From: Hankyongella sp964404985 | Lineage (GTDB): Bacteria > Pseudomonadota > Alphaproteobacteria > Sphingomonadales > Sphingomonadaceae | Assembly: GCA_964404985.1 (NCBI GenBank) | Contig: CAYOMD010000007.1 | Span: forward strand, 20,724 to 84,723 | Direction of reading: 5' to 3' | DNA length: 64,000 nt | Shown here: one piece after another, positions 44,143-52,855 of the stretch | Layout: every line of letters begins with the position of its first letter | Position numbering within the stretch: the stretch's first letter is position 1 | The notes under the pieces: model-generated | The model's database searches: none | What the model was told of the DNA's origin: nothing | The model's input: only the letters and a program-made list of their open reading frames with translations | Program-made: the position numbers and the translations under genes

Positions 44143-44912
44143 CCCAGTTAAGCCGCCGGTCCTGGCTTGCAGGCGCTGCAGCGTTCGGGCTTCTGGGTTC
44201 CAGGTCGGCTGAGGCGGCGCTGCCGGAATCCGTCGCACGGATCAAACGTTCGTTGGTCGGCATCACGACCTTTGCGCCGACTGCCGCCATCTCCCAGCGT
44301 CTTGCCGGCACCGGCTTTGCCATTGGCGATGGCCGCCACATCATCACCAACTACCATGTCATCCAGAGTTCGCTGGATAAGCCGCCCCAGCAACTGGGGG
44401 CGCTGCTGCCGCAGAGTCTGGAGCCGGAGCGCCGGGGGCTCGAGATCGTCAAGGTCTCGCCGGCGCACGATCTGGCGCTGCTACGCCTCTCCGGCGCACC
44501 GATGCCACCGCTGGCGTTATGGTCCGAGACAACGATGGTGGAGGATGGCACCGCGGTCGCCATCACCGGCTTTCCGCTCGGGGCAGTACTTGGCCTTGTG
44601 CCCGCGACCCAGACCGGGATCGTCTCCGCGCACACACCGAACATCAGCCCGCAACCGAACTCCCGCTTTCTCGATGCCGAGTTGCTGCGCACGCCGCGCT
44701 TCTCGATCTATCAGCTCGATCTTACCGCCTATCCGGGTCATAGCGGCAGTCCGCTCTACCTCGCGGATACCGGGGTGGTGATTGGCGTGCTGAATGCGAC
44801 GGTGATCAAATCGACCAAGGAACGGGTGATCTCAGACCCCAGCGGGATATCCTACGCTGTGCCGTCTGCGTTCATCCGTGATATTGCCGCTCAGGCCGGG
44901 CTGGCGCTTTAG
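44139..44912 (+). CDS. Exported trypsin-like serine protease
   Basis: A 257-residue S1-fold protease with a twin-arginine-like signal (LSRRSWLAGAAAFGLLG, about 4-20). The triad is H73 (NYHV), D111 (AHDLALL) and S202 (GHSGSP). The start is GTG 44139, overlapping the amidotransferase stop (GTGA), so it belongs to the XrtA operon. It might process exported proteins; no PDZ domain is present. Confidence 0.9.
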   Translation: MTQLSRRSWLAGAAAFGLLGSRSAEAALPESVARIKRSLVGITTFAPTAAISQRLAGTGFAIGDGRHIITNYHVIQSSLDKPPQQLGALLPQSLEPERRGLEIVKVSPAHDLALLRLSGAPMPPLALWSETTMVEDGTAVAITGFPLGAVLGLVPATQTGIVSAHTPNISPQPNSRFLDAELLRTPRFSIYQLDLTAYPGHSGSPLYLADTGVVIGVLNATVIKSTKERVISDPSGISYAVPSAFIRDIAAQAGLAL

Positions 44913-45154
44913 CGGCTTTGCGGCTGTACGCGACTCTCGTCCTGCGACTTGTCGTCGCCACCGGCGGCAGTCTCGATACGGGAGAGGTTCTCCGGCGTAG
45001 CCTCTGCCGTCAGGGCTGCTGCTGTCGGCTCGTCGCCGCGGATCAACTGATAGAACAACACGACTGCACAGCCCCAGCCGATCGTCAGGACCGCAACCCA
45101 GACCAGTATAGAATTACGCAATGACAACCTGTCGGATTGTTCCGCCGGTTTCAT
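44909..45154 (-). CDS. Small single-pass membrane protein, unknown
   Basis: 81 residues: a short polar N-terminus, one hydrophobic helix (about 15-38; ILVWVAVLTIGWGCAVVLFY), and an acidic, Ser/Gln-rich tail. Not recognised. Its stop overlaps the convergent protease stop. It marks the right end of the XrtA locus. Confidence 0.65.
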   Translation of the reverse strand: MKPAEQSDRLSLRNSILVWVAVLTIGWGCAVVLFYQLIRGDEPTAAALTAEATPENLSRIETAAGGDDKSQDESRVQPQSR

Positions 45155-45458
45155 GACCGTAGACCCTTTTTACAGCCCGGATATCGCAGCAGCGCCATAC
45201 TCTACTCTGGCACTGTTGAAACCGGTCTTTGATTGCAACATAACTTTAACAGTTCTTAGCAATCAACGTGCCAAAAGCGGCATTCTGAAAAAGACCAAAT
45301 ATTTCAATGTATCATATTGGTACAAGAACGTAGGCGGCAGAAACGACTGTAAAATAGCCCGACGTCACACAGCATATTGTTCATGCACCGTTCAGGAAGC
45401 TGTTGCAGCAATTACCCCCTGGAATAGCCGGCGCCGAGTCAGCGCCGGGCAGGCTGCA
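45155..45458. other. Intergenic, lower-GC stretch
   Basis: 304 bases, visibly AT-richer than the surroundings. No supported gene, terminator or strong dyad. It presumably holds the promoter for the leftward 81-residue gene and the 3' end of the NYN transcript. Confidence 0.4.
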
Positions 45459-46067
45459 TCAGTTCGATTGGTCCGACTCCGCAGGTTCCGGCCAGACGAC
45501 TTCCCGCACCAGATCGAAGTTGGCGAGAATTTCGCCATGAAGCGGGCTGTTTGGGAAATCCACGCCGATCATCTGGATCGCACTTTGCCTTACAATCTGC
45601 ATGGCCGGAATCAGATCCGTATCGGCCGAGACCAGGATCAGGCGATCACAGGACTGGGTCTCGACAACCTTTGCCATGTCAAGCCCCAGACGAAGATCAA
45701 GTCCCTTCTGCTCGAAGTCTGGCCGGAAGTCCTGATCGGAGAGGCCATTGCTTGGAAGTGGCAATTGCTTTGGCTTCCAGCCGCGGAATTTTAACACGCC
45801 AGTCCGCACGACGAAGTAATCGCGGGACGCCAGTTCATCGAGCCAACCGCCGCCAGACTTGAATACAGAGCTCTCACCAGAGACTGGCAACGGCGTTTCA
45901 CCTTGGAACGGGCGGCAATCATAATAGATCACGCGAATCAGTTCTTCAGTTTTGCGCACAAGTGTGTGGGCAAAATCTTCGATAAAGTCTACGGTGTAGT
46001 CGACACCATCGCGGCGCGAGTGAGCACGAAGATGCCCACCATCAATTTGAATAATAACCCGTTTCAT
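45459..46067 (-). CDS. NYN-domain (LabA/DUF88-like) protein
   Basis: A 202-residue protein with a PIN-like NYN domain: N-terminal RVIIQIDGGHLRA with the first Asp, KGLDLRLGLDMAKV in the middle, and LILVSADTDLIPAMQ with acidic residues late. NYN proteins are usually ribonucleases. ATG 46067 begins the conserved first strand; the frame is open further upstream without support. It is divergent from tusA with 77 bases between. Confidence 0.88.
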   Translation of the reverse strand: MKRVIIQIDGGHLRAHSRRDGVDYTVDFIEDFAHTLVRKTEELIRVIYYDCRPFQGETPLPVSGESSVFKSGGGWLDELASRDYFVVRTGVLKFRGWKPKQLPLPSNGLSDQDFRPDFEQKGLDLRLGLDMAKVVETQSCDRLILVSADTDLIPAMQIVRQSAIQMIGVDFPNSPLHGEILANFDLVREVVWPEPAESDQSN

Positions 46068-46144
46068 CAAGACCCCAAGAACAGTGTTTGCTATAGAGCA
46101 GTTGCAAGACCCGCAATCGTTAGCAGCCCTGTCACAGAAATGAA

Positions 46145-46429
46145 ATGAATATTTACAAACTGCGACAAACGCCGAACATCGTGACCGTCGATACACGCGG
46201 GCTGCGTTGTCCCCTGCCCGTCCTGCGGCTGTTGAAACTCATGCGTGAGCATCAGAATGCGCACAATTTCCAGGTACTTGCAACGGACCCCACTGCAGAG
46301 GAGGAAATCCGCTCCCTATGTTACGCCAACGGCTGGGCCTTCAGCGCTGGCCCCGGAGACACTGCGGGCATCATGCTCCTGCAGGTCGTACGGCACACCG
46401 CGACGGGCGGCCAGTCTAGCCAGGGATAG
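46145..46429 (+). CDS. TusA-family sulfurtransferase-like protein
   Basis: A 94-residue TusA-like protein: RGLRCPLPVLRLLKLMRE carries the active Cys and CPxP motif, with TDPTAEEEIRSLC following. It relays sulfur for tRNA thiolation or cofactor use. The C-terminal end runs antisense through the last 114 bases of the GT-C gene, and reads beyond the normal TusA end, so the tail may not be essential. Confidence 0.85.
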   Translation: MNIYKLRQTPNIVTVDTRGLRCPLPVLRLLKLMREHQNAHNFQVLATDPTAEEEIRSLCYANGWAFSAGPGDTAGIMLLQVVRHTATGGQSSQG

Positions 46430-47644
46430 AATCACGAGCGGCTCCAGAGGTTTGCGGTAACGCCCCTCGACCGTGAAGACCGGCTGCAACAGCAGCGCCA
46501 GAGACAGAGCGGCACCGGCAAGGACTATGGGGTCTGCGCGCGTCCGCCGCCATGTCACAACGGTTCCGATCAGTAGCGTCAGGATCGCCGGCCCCCACAG
46601 CCAGCGCAGCAACACGGCAAGGCGGTCCCCCAGATGAACCGGGCTGTCGTCCGGCCAGGAGCGGCCAAACAGCAGGACCGCAGCATTCTCCAGCGCCTGC
46701 ATCGCCTTACGCTCAGGCGTGCGGGTATCGCGGGCGATCGCCTCTTCGACATCCAGCAGCCGCATGTCGGGGTCGAAGCGGAACGCCACGCTGAAATTCC
46801 GGCGCGAGTCTGCCGGGGTCCAGGCGGACAACGGGGCGAAGACCGGATCGAACATTGCTGGCGACGTAAACTCATAGTGCGCGCGGTTGCCCCAAAAGAA
46901 GCGGATGCTGCGCGTGTCGCTGACATGATAGAGCCGGGATATCCACGGCGAACCGGTCGGCTCGAAATTGCCGAGAGTGGCGTGTGTGCGCAAGCCTGCA
47001 GGCACAACCAGCACTGCAGCGAGCACCGCTGCCAATATCGCCGCTGGCACACGAGCAGACAGCCGCCACCAGGCAAACGCCAGGCTGACCAGCGCGGCCG
47101 GGGCCACCACGGACTTGGTGAGGACGGCCAGAGTCCAGAGGAGTACCGCCAGCAGAAAAAGCCGCACATGTGATCGGCGCCAGGCGGCCATGGTCGCCCA
47201 CAACGCCGCGCCGGTGAGCGGCAGCAGCAGTGTCTCGATCATGAAGAAGCGGAAGATCGCCCACAGCGACGGGTGGAGCGCCAGAAACACTAGCGCGACC
47301 AGGCACCAGCGGCGCGGCGTGCCTGCCTCCCGCAATGCTGCAGCATAAACCCAGGGTGTCAGGGCACACAGCACCCCTTGTGCGGCGGCAATCGCCCACC
47401 GGTTGTCCGGCCCGCCCAGCGCAAACAGCCCGTGGAGCCAGAGCTGATAGACGGTAGGGTCCATGGCGCTGAGCAGTTCGGGCGTGAAAAATCTGCCACC
47501 ATTCTGCCAGTGCCGCAGGGGGTCAGAAAACAGATTATCCAGCGGGTGGGCCCAGAACGGATAGGCAAAACGCAAGAGGGTGGCGCACAGCACCACCCCC
47601 GGCATTAAGGCCTCTAAGGCTCTCCAGCCTTGTGCCGCTCTCAC
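46316..47644 (-). CDS. GT-C fold (ArnT-like) membrane glycosyltransferase
   Basis: A 442-residue membrane protein with about 10 hydrophobic helices and a periplasmic loop rich in Asp and Trp after TM1 (NLFSDPLRHWQNGGRFF), where GT-C enzymes carry catalytic acidic residues. GRYRKPLEPLVILSLARL near the end matches the family's last helix. It would use a polyprenyl-linked sugar in the periplasm. The start is GTG 47644, overlapping the M13 peptidase stop (GTGA). Its last 38 codons overlap tusA on the other strand. Confidence 0.8.
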   Translation of the reverse strand: MRAAQGWRALEALMPGVVLCATLLRFAYPFWAHPLDNLFSDPLRHWQNGGRFFTPELLSAMDPTVYQLWLHGLFALGGPDNRWAIAAAQGVLCALTPWVYAAALREAGTPRRWCLVALVFLALHPSLWAIFRFFMIETLLLPLTGAALWATMAAWRRSHVRLFLLAVLLWTLAVLTKSVVAPAALVSLAFAWWRLSARVPAAILAAVLAAVLVVPAGLRTHATLGNFEPTGSPWISRLYHVSDTRSIRFFWGNRAHYEFTSPAMFDPVFAPLSAWTPADSRRNFSVAFRFDPDMRLLDVEEAIARDTRTPERKAMQALENAAVLLFGRSWPDDSPVHLGDRLAVLLRWLWGPAILTLLIGTVVTWRRTRADPIVLAGAALSLALLLQPVFTVEGRYRKPLEPLVILSLARLAARRGVPYDLQEHDARSVSGASAEGPAVGVT

Positions 47645-49677
47645 CAGATGCGCACACGCTGCTCCGGCGGGATATATTGCTTGTCGCCAGGCTTGATGCC
47701 GAATGCCTCATACCAGGCGTCGATGTTCCTGACCGGCCCCACTGCGCGGAACTGCCCCGGCGAGTGCGGCCCGACGGTGACCTGCTGCTTCAGCGCCGGC
47801 TCGCGCCACAAGGTCCGCCAGACCTGCGCCCAGCCGAGGAAGAAGCGCTGGTCCCCGGTGAAGCCATCGATCACCGGGGCCGGCTTGCCGCCCAGCGACA
47901 ACTTGTAGGCTGTGTAGGCGTTCTCAAGCCCGCCCAGATCGCCGATGTTCTCGCCGAGCCCGAGCGCACCGTTCACGAACAGGCCTGGCAGCGCCTCATA
48001 GGACGAATATTGCGCAACAAGGGCATCCGTGCGCTTCTTGAACTCGGCGCGGTCCTGGTCGGTCCACCAGTTCTTGAGCGTGCCATCAGCATCGAACTTC
48101 GAGCCCTGGTCGTCAAAGCCATGGCCGATCTCGTGGCCGATCACGCCGCCGATCCCGCCGTAGTTCACCGCCGGGTCCGCGTTGGGGTCAAAGAACGGCG
48201 GCTGCAGGATCGCCGCCGGGAACACGATCTCGTTCATCGGCGGGTTGTAGTAGGCGTTGACCGTCTGCGGCGTCATGAACCATTCGTTGCGATCGATCGG
48301 CTTGCCGAGCTTGTCCAGCTCTTCCCGGATCGCGAATTCATTGGCGCGCAGCCAGTTGCCATAGGCATCACCGCGCGTGATGGTCAGGCTGCTGTAATCC
48401 TTCCACTCGGACGGGTAGCCGATCTTGGGCCGGAAGGTGGCGAGCTTGGCCAGCGCCTTCTGCTTGGTCTCGGGGCTCATCCAGCTCAGGTTGGTGATGC
48501 GCTGGCGATAGGCCGCAATCACATTGGCGACCAGCGTGTCCATCTTCTGCTTGGAGTCCGGCGGGAAATGCTTGGCAACATACAGCTTGCCGACGGCTTC
48601 GCCCACTGCGCCCTCGGTCAGCCCCACACCGCGCTTCCAGCGATCCCGCAGTTGCGGCGTGCCGCCCAGAGTCTTGCCATAGAAGTTGAAGTTTTCCTCT
48701 ACCACTGCCTTGGGCAGCACGGGGGTTGCCGCCCGCAGGGTATGGAACCGCAGCCAGTCCTGCCAGACCGAAACCGGCGTCTCACCAATGATCCTGGCCA
48801 TGGCGGTGAAGGTGCCCGGCTGACGCACGATCAGGAACGACTGACTACCGACCCCTGCCGTGGACAGATAACGTGGCCAGTCGAAACCGGGTGCCTGGGT
48901 GCCAAAGCTCGCGGTCTCCCACTTGTTGTAGGTCTTGTCGGCGTCGCGGCTTTCCACACGCGTCCAGTGAGTGCGGGCAATCTTGTCTTCCAGGGCAAAA
49001 ATCGCCTCTGCGCGCGCGGTGGCATTATCGAATCCCGCCAGGGTGAGTGTCGCCGCAATATGCGCCTTGTACTTGCCGCGCACCTCGGCCCACTTGTCCT
49101 CGGTGTAATATTCGCGGTCGGGCAGTCCCAGCCCGCCCTGGTTGACATAGACTGCATAGGCCTGCGGGTTCTTGAGGTCCTGGTTGATGAATGCCCCGAA
49201 CGGCGTCGGCAATCCCGTCAGTTGATGCTTGCCGAACAGGTGCGCCAGCTCCGCATGGGTCTTGAGGGCGTCGATGTCCGCGAAGGTCGTCTTGAGCGGC
49301 GTCATGCCCAGCGACTCGATTTTCGCCTCGTCCATGAAGCTTGCGTAGAAATCGCCGACCTTCTGGGCCTCGCTCCCCGGCTGGCCGCCGCTGGCGGCAA
49401 CCGACTCGATGATGGCACGAACGTCCTTCTCGGCCTTGTCGCGCAGCACGGCAAAGGACCCGTAGTTGGAGCGATCGGCCGGAATTTGCGTCGCCTTCAG
49501 CCAGGTGCCGTTGGCATACTGGTTCCAGTCATCGCCGGGCTTCACGCTCAAATCCCGGCCGGCGACATCGACGCCGAAGCTGCCCAGTTCCGGCTTGCCC
49601 GCTGTCTGCGCGGCAGCCGGAAGGCTCAGCGCACTGAGCGCCACACCGGCCAAAGCGATTTTAAGGAATGCCCGCAT
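47641..49677 (-). CDS. M13-family (neprilysin-like) zinc metallopeptidase, exported
   Basis: A 678-residue periplasmic peptidase: signal peptide MRAFLKIALAGVALSALSLP...AQ, N-terminal peptidase_M13_N domain with LGSFGVDVAGRDLSVKPGDD, and catalytic domain with VIGHEIGHGFDDQGS and the third zinc ligand in GENIGDLGG. The C-terminal CxxW is replaced by the usual bacterial ending. ATG 49677 has GGGAG upstream. Confidence 0.95.
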   Translation of the reverse strand: MRAFLKIALAGVALSALSLPAAAQTAGKPELGSFGVDVAGRDLSVKPGDDWNQYANGTWLKATQIPADRSNYGSFAVLRDKAEKDVRAIIESVAASGGQPGSEAQKVGDFYASFMDEAKIESLGMTPLKTTFADIDALKTHAELAHLFGKHQLTGLPTPFGAFINQDLKNPQAYAVYVNQGGLGLPDREYYTEDKWAEVRGKYKAHIAATLTLAGFDNATARAEAIFALEDKIARTHWTRVESRDADKTYNKWETASFGTQAPGFDWPRYLSTAGVGSQSFLIVRQPGTFTAMARIIGETPVSVWQDWLRFHTLRAATPVLPKAVVEENFNFYGKTLGGTPQLRDRWKRGVGLTEGAVGEAVGKLYVAKHFPPDSKQKMDTLVANVIAAYRQRITNLSWMSPETKQKALAKLATFRPKIGYPSEWKDYSSLTITRGDAYGNWLRANEFAIREELDKLGKPIDRNEWFMTPQTVNAYYNPPMNEIVFPAAILQPPFFDPNADPAVNYGGIGGVIGHEIGHGFDDQGSKFDADGTLKNWWTDQDRAEFKKRTDALVAQYSSYEALPGLFVNGALGLGENIGDLGGLENAYTAYKLSLGGKPAPVIDGFTGDQRFFLGWAQVWRTLWREPALKQQVTVGPHSPGQFRAVGPVRNIDAWYEAFGIKPGDKQYIPPEQRVRIW

Positions 49678-49727
49678 GTCTTGTCTCCCATTATCCTGCC
49701 GGTTCTGCCCGGCGCTGTTATCGTCGT

Positions 49728-50381
49728 TCAAACGCTGTAGCGCTCCTCGGCCCATGGCTCGCCGACCATATGGTACCCGCGCACTTCCCAGAAACCCGGC
49801 TTGTCCGCCGCCATGAATTCGATCCGCTTCAGCCACTTGGCCGATTTCCAGAAATAATATTTGGGGATCACCACCCGTACCGGCCCGCCATGCTCACGGC
49901 TGATCGGGGCCCCGTCGTGACTATGGGCAAGCAGACAATCGGCATCGGCAAACAGCGCCAGCGCCACGTTGGTGGTGTAGCCATCATAGCCGTGGAACAT
50001 GACGTGGGTCGCCTCCGGCTTTGGCCGGACCGCAGCCAGCACGTCGCGCACCGCAACACCCTGCCAGCGGTTGTCGTAGCGCGACCAGGCGGTGACACAG
50101 TGGATGTCGGAGGTGTCCTCGAACGGCGGCAGTGCCGCAAAATCAGCCCAATCCCAAGTTACCGGGTTCTCGACCAGGCCATCAATGGTGAGGCGCCATT
50201 CCTCCCGGGTGACATGAGGCTGAATGCCAAGGTCCAGCACCGGCCAGTTGGTCACCAGGCGTTGGCCGGGCGGCAGCCGTTCCTCCTCCGGGCGCGCCGT
50301 GCGACCGGTCAACAGTCGACCATCGCGCGCCCAGGCCTCCTTGGCGGCAATCAGTTTATCCTTGATGCCATCGCTGCTCAC
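49728..50381 (-). CDS. Sulfite oxidase-like molybdoenzyme
   Basis: A 217-residue single-domain molybdopterin protein of the sulfite oxidase family. C95 (DIHCVTAWSRYD) is the Moco-binding Cys, and the EHGGPVRVVIPKYYFWKSAKW segment is typical of this short bacterial type. No export signal is visible, so it is probably cytoplasmic. The start is GTG 50381, overlapping the amidohydrolase stop. Confidence 0.9.
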   Translation of the reverse strand: MSSDGIKDKLIAAKEAWARDGRLLTGRTARPEEERLPPGQRLVTNWPVLDLGIQPHVTREEWRLTIDGLVENPVTWDWADFAALPPFEDTSDIHCVTAWSRYDNRWQGVAVRDVLAAVRPKPEATHVMFHGYDGYTTNVALALFADADCLLAHSHDGAPISREHGGPVRVVIPKYYFWKSAKWLKRIEFMAADKPGFWEVRGYHMVGEPWAEERYSV

Positions 50382-51673
50382 GGCTGCCTCTGCTTGAAAA
50401 TTGCGCCACCCTTCATGACGAAATCAACACGTTTCAAAACCCGGACATCGGCGAGCGGGTCCCCGGATACGGCGATCAGATCAGCATGCGCGCCCGGCGA
50501 GACTTCACCCACCTGCCCCTTGAGGCCCAGCAGGTCAGCCGCGTTCAGCGTGGCGGCAACAAGGGCTGACTGTGCGGTCATCCCATGCTGCACCATCAGC
50601 TCGAACTCGTCCGCGTTGCGGCCGTGCTTGGAGACTCCGGCGTCGGTGCCAAAGGCGATCTTGACCCCGGCGGGCACGGCGCGCTCCAGGCTCTTGCCGG
50701 TAATGCCGATACGCCATTCAATCTTGGCACGCACATCCGGCGCATAGGCGTTGGGGTTGGCGGCCAGACGCTCCTTGTATCCGTTCACGGTCGACAAGGT
50801 CGGCACATAATAGGCACCGGACTTCGCGAACAGGCGCAACCCTTCGTCATCCGTCAGAGTCCCGTGCTCAATGGAGTCAGCGCCAACCTTCAGCGCGAGG
50901 GTCACGCCATCTGCACCGTGGGCATGGACGGCGACTTTCTTGCCGTAGAGATGCGCGGTCTCGACGATGGCGCGGGCCTCATCCTCGAACATCTGCTGGC
51001 CGAGGCCTGCACCGATGCGGCTGTTGACACCGCCGGTGGTCGCGATCTTGATCACATCAACGCCGCGCGCAATCTGTCGGCGCACAACTGTCCGGCAGGC
51101 ATCCGCACCGTCGCAGGTATTGTGGGCATCGATCGCCGGATGCAGATCGTCGCGAAACCCGAGGGTGCCGTCCATGTGCCCGGCTGTCGTCGAGATCGAG
51201 GTCCCGGCGTCGATGATGCGCGGGCCAACCGCCCAGCCGCGCGCAATCGCATCGCGCAGGCCCAATGTCACGCCGTCGCTGTCGCCGAGGTTGCGCACTG
51301 TGGTAAAGCCTGCGTTCAGGGTCTTGCGCGCGTTCCATGCCGCTTCGTGCGCTGTCAGTGCCGGGTTGTCTGTCACCTCCGCGAGCTGGCCTTCCACACC
51401 GGCCCGGTCGGAGGACAGGTGCACATGGCAATCGATCAGGCCCGGCAGCACGGTCTTGGCCTTGAGATCAATGACTGTCGCACCTGCCGGTGCGTCTGTG
51501 AATCCGCGCGTGACCGCCGTGATCTTGCCATCGGTAATGGTGATGGTCGCAGGCGACAGAGCGGGCTTGTCTGCGCGGGCGATCAGGGTGCCAGCGTGTA
51601 CAATGGTTACAGACTGAGCGAGCGCCGGCGCACAGACCAGCCCGAGAGCAGCAGCAAAGAACATCTGTTTCAT
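50378..51673 (-). CDS. Exported amidohydrolase-family protein
   Basis: A 431-residue amidohydrolase: signal peptide ending ALAQS (about residue 21), metal-site HVHLSS after LPGLIDC, the central KIATTGGVN (carboxylated-Lys region), HAHGADG and EHGTLTDDE, then FGTDAGV with the catalytic Asp. It is closest to the Xaa-Pro dipeptidase/imidazolonepropionase-like group, many of which are peptidases in the periplasm. First gene of the leftward run ending with the GT-C gene. Confidence 0.9.
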   Translation of the reverse strand: MKQMFFAAALGLVCAPALAQSVTIVHAGTLIARADKPALSPATITITDGKITAVTRGFTDAPAGATVIDLKAKTVLPGLIDCHVHLSSDRAGVEGQLAEVTDNPALTAHEAAWNARKTLNAGFTTVRNLGDSDGVTLGLRDAIARGWAVGPRIIDAGTSISTTAGHMDGTLGFRDDLHPAIDAHNTCDGADACRTVVRRQIARGVDVIKIATTGGVNSRIGAGLGQQMFEDEARAIVETAHLYGKKVAVHAHGADGVTLALKVGADSIEHGTLTDDEGLRLFAKSGAYYVPTLSTVNGYKERLAANPNAYAPDVRAKIEWRIGITGKSLERAVPAGVKIAFGTDAGVSKHGRNADEFELMVQHGMTAQSALVAATLNAADLLGLKGQVGEVSPGAHADLIAVSGDPLADVRVLKRVDFVMKGGAIFKQRQP

Positions 51674-51718
51674 GGGCGCAGGCTATACCTGCGCAACAAT
51701 GTTGTCGAGCCTCGCCTC

Positions 51719-51795
51719 TAGTGTCGTGGATTCTAAGTTCGCTCCACATGATTATAGTGCCCCTAAAGCGAACTTCGAATCATAAAACGACACTA
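51719..51795. repeat. Palindromic repeat, TAGTGTCGT family
   Basis: Arms TAGTGTCGT (51719-51727) and ACGACACTA (51787-51795), with inner arms AAGTTCGCT and AGCGAACTT. An imperfect long hairpin in the gap after the amidohydrolase start. Confidence 0.85.
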
Positions 51796-51809
51796 AAACA
51801 ATAATTTGC

Positions 51810-51882
51810 TAGTGTTCTTATCGAATCTGAAATCCAACCGAGTGCTGTATCAGGTATAACGGATTTCAGATTCGGGGCACTA
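51810..51882. repeat. Palindromic repeat with 14-bp perfect arms
   Basis: Inner arms CGAATCTGAAATCC (51822-51835) and GGATTTCAGATTCG (51861-51874). Outer arms TAGTG (51810-51814) and CACTA (51878-51882) match the ends of the preceding element, so both may belong to one family with different interiors. Confidence 0.85.
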
Positions 51883-51903
51883 AGGGCAAAATATCCGCTT
51901 GAA

Positions 51904-51986
51904 ATTTCGCTCGTGGTGAGCTCGGACAGAACCACGTGCCGCTCTGGCCGTCGCCATGTTCTGGCTGAGCGGCAAAATTATCAAAC
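51904..51986. repeat. Palindromic dispersed repeat, family A, copy 2
   Basis: Diverged copy of 4324-4418 in reverse orientation. The blocks CGCTCGTGGTGAGCT, GGACAGAACCACG and GAGCGG are shared in order, and it ends ATTATCAAACGA near the matching arm. Confidence 0.7.
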
Positions 51987-52054
51987 GATCAAGTTGCGCT
52001 GGCGCAGCGACTGTTAGGGTGTGGCCTGCCAAAACGCATCTATTGCCCAACCCG

Positions 52055-52080
52055 TTGGCATATGCTACGGCATATGCCAA
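52055..52080. promoter_or_regulatory. VapBC operator, perfect inverted repeat
   Basis: TTGGCATATGC (52055-52065) and GCATATGCCAA (52070-52080), perfect 11-bp arms 4 bases apart, 17 bases before the vapB start. This is the expected place and shape for autoregulation by the VapBC complex. Confidence 0.85.
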
Positions 52081-52096
52081 TTTGAGGGACTGTGTC

Positions 52097-52330
52097 TTGA
52101 CCGTCGAACGCAGAGTGAAAATCTTCAAGAACGGCCGCAATCAGGCGGTGCGCATTCCTCGGGAGTTTGAGCTTCCGGGGGAAGACGCGGTCATGCGTAA
52201 GGAAGGTGAGCGGCTCGTCATCGAGCCCGACGTGCCGCAATCTCTGCTGGCCCTGCTGAAGACCCTCAAGCCTATCGACGAAGACTTTGCGCCAATCCCT
52301 GATCCGGCGCCGGAGCCCGTCGAACTTTGA
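52097..52330 (+). CDS. vapB: VapB-type antitoxin (AbrB-like)
   Basis: A 77-residue antitoxin. The N-terminus is an AbrB/SpoVT swapped-hairpin DNA-binding domain (VKIFKNGRNQAVRIPREF, about 7-24). The acidic, Pro-rich tail would wrap the toxin. TTG 52097 is chosen because GAGGGA lies 7 bases upstream; no ATG fits. Overlaps vapC by 4 bases (TTGA). Confidence 0.88.
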   Translation: MTVERRVKIFKNGRNQAVRIPREFELPGEDAVMRKEGERLVIEPDVPQSLLALLKTLKPIDEDFAPIPDPAPEPVEL

Positions 52331-52731
52331 CCGCACGATTTCTGCTCGACACCAACATTGTCTCAGACCTTGTTCGCCACCCGCAGGGGCGTGCAGCGGC
52401 AAAGATCGCCGAGCTGGGCGAGGACGCAGTTGCAACAAGCATCATTGTCGCCGCCGAGCTGCGCTATGGCGCCGCAAAAAAGGGGTCGGTGCGACTGGCG
52501 TCCCAACTTGAAACAATCCTGGGCGCGCTGGAAGTCATCCCTTTCGAGGCGCCCGCGGACACGACCTATGGAAATGCGCGCGTCGCGCTGGAAGCGGCGG
52601 GGACCCCAATTGGGGGGAATGACCTTTTGATCGCCGCGCAGGCGCTGGCGTTGGATATGGTTGTCGTGACGAACAATGAGCGCGAGTTCGCACGCGTGGA
52701 TGGGCTTAAGGTCGAAAACTGGCTGCGATGA
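52327..52731 (+). CDS. vapC: VapC-type PIN-domain toxin ribonuclease
   Basis: A 134-residue PIN-domain toxin. Acidic metal-binding residues: D8 (LLDTNI), E44 (AAELRYG) and D99 (IGGNDLLIA), with a last acidic region near NNEREF. It would cleave RNA, probably tRNA, when freed from VapB. The start is TTG, overlapping the vapB stop. All key residues are intact. Confidence 0.9.
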   Translation: MTARFLLDTNIVSDLVRHPQGRAAAKIAELGEDAVATSIIVAAELRYGAAKKGSVRLASQLETILGALEVIPFEAPADTTYGNARVALEAAGTPIGGNDLLIAAQALALDMVVVTNNEREFARVDGLKVENWLR

Positions 52732-52753
52732 TGGGTGGGGTTGATATCGTACG

Positions 52754-52855
52754 ATGAACGCGGTCGAGATCGAAGAGGCCGTGAGCGCATTGGCGGAGCG
52801 TCTGTTCGTCGCCGCTGAATTTCCGTTCACGTTTCTTGAGGCTTTCGGCAACTAG
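52754..52855 (+). pseudogene. N-terminal remnant of a DNA methyltransferase-like gene
   Basis: 33 codons, opening MNAVEIEEAVSALAERLFVA and ending AEFPFTFLEAFGN. From memory of the family, this matches the start of large class I SAM-dependent DNA methyltransferases (type II/IIL restriction-modification type), which are hundreds of residues longer. Here the frame is cut off exactly where the 38-bp repeat begins (52852), and the repeat supplies the TAG. No further part of the gene follows. Identification rests on a short match, so it is tentative. Confidence 0.5.

Noticed and set aside
47632..49740. 702-codon frame antisense to the M13 peptidase
   Set aside because: The opposite strand carries a complete, motif-rich peptidase with signal peptide; the antisense protein has no recognisable domain.
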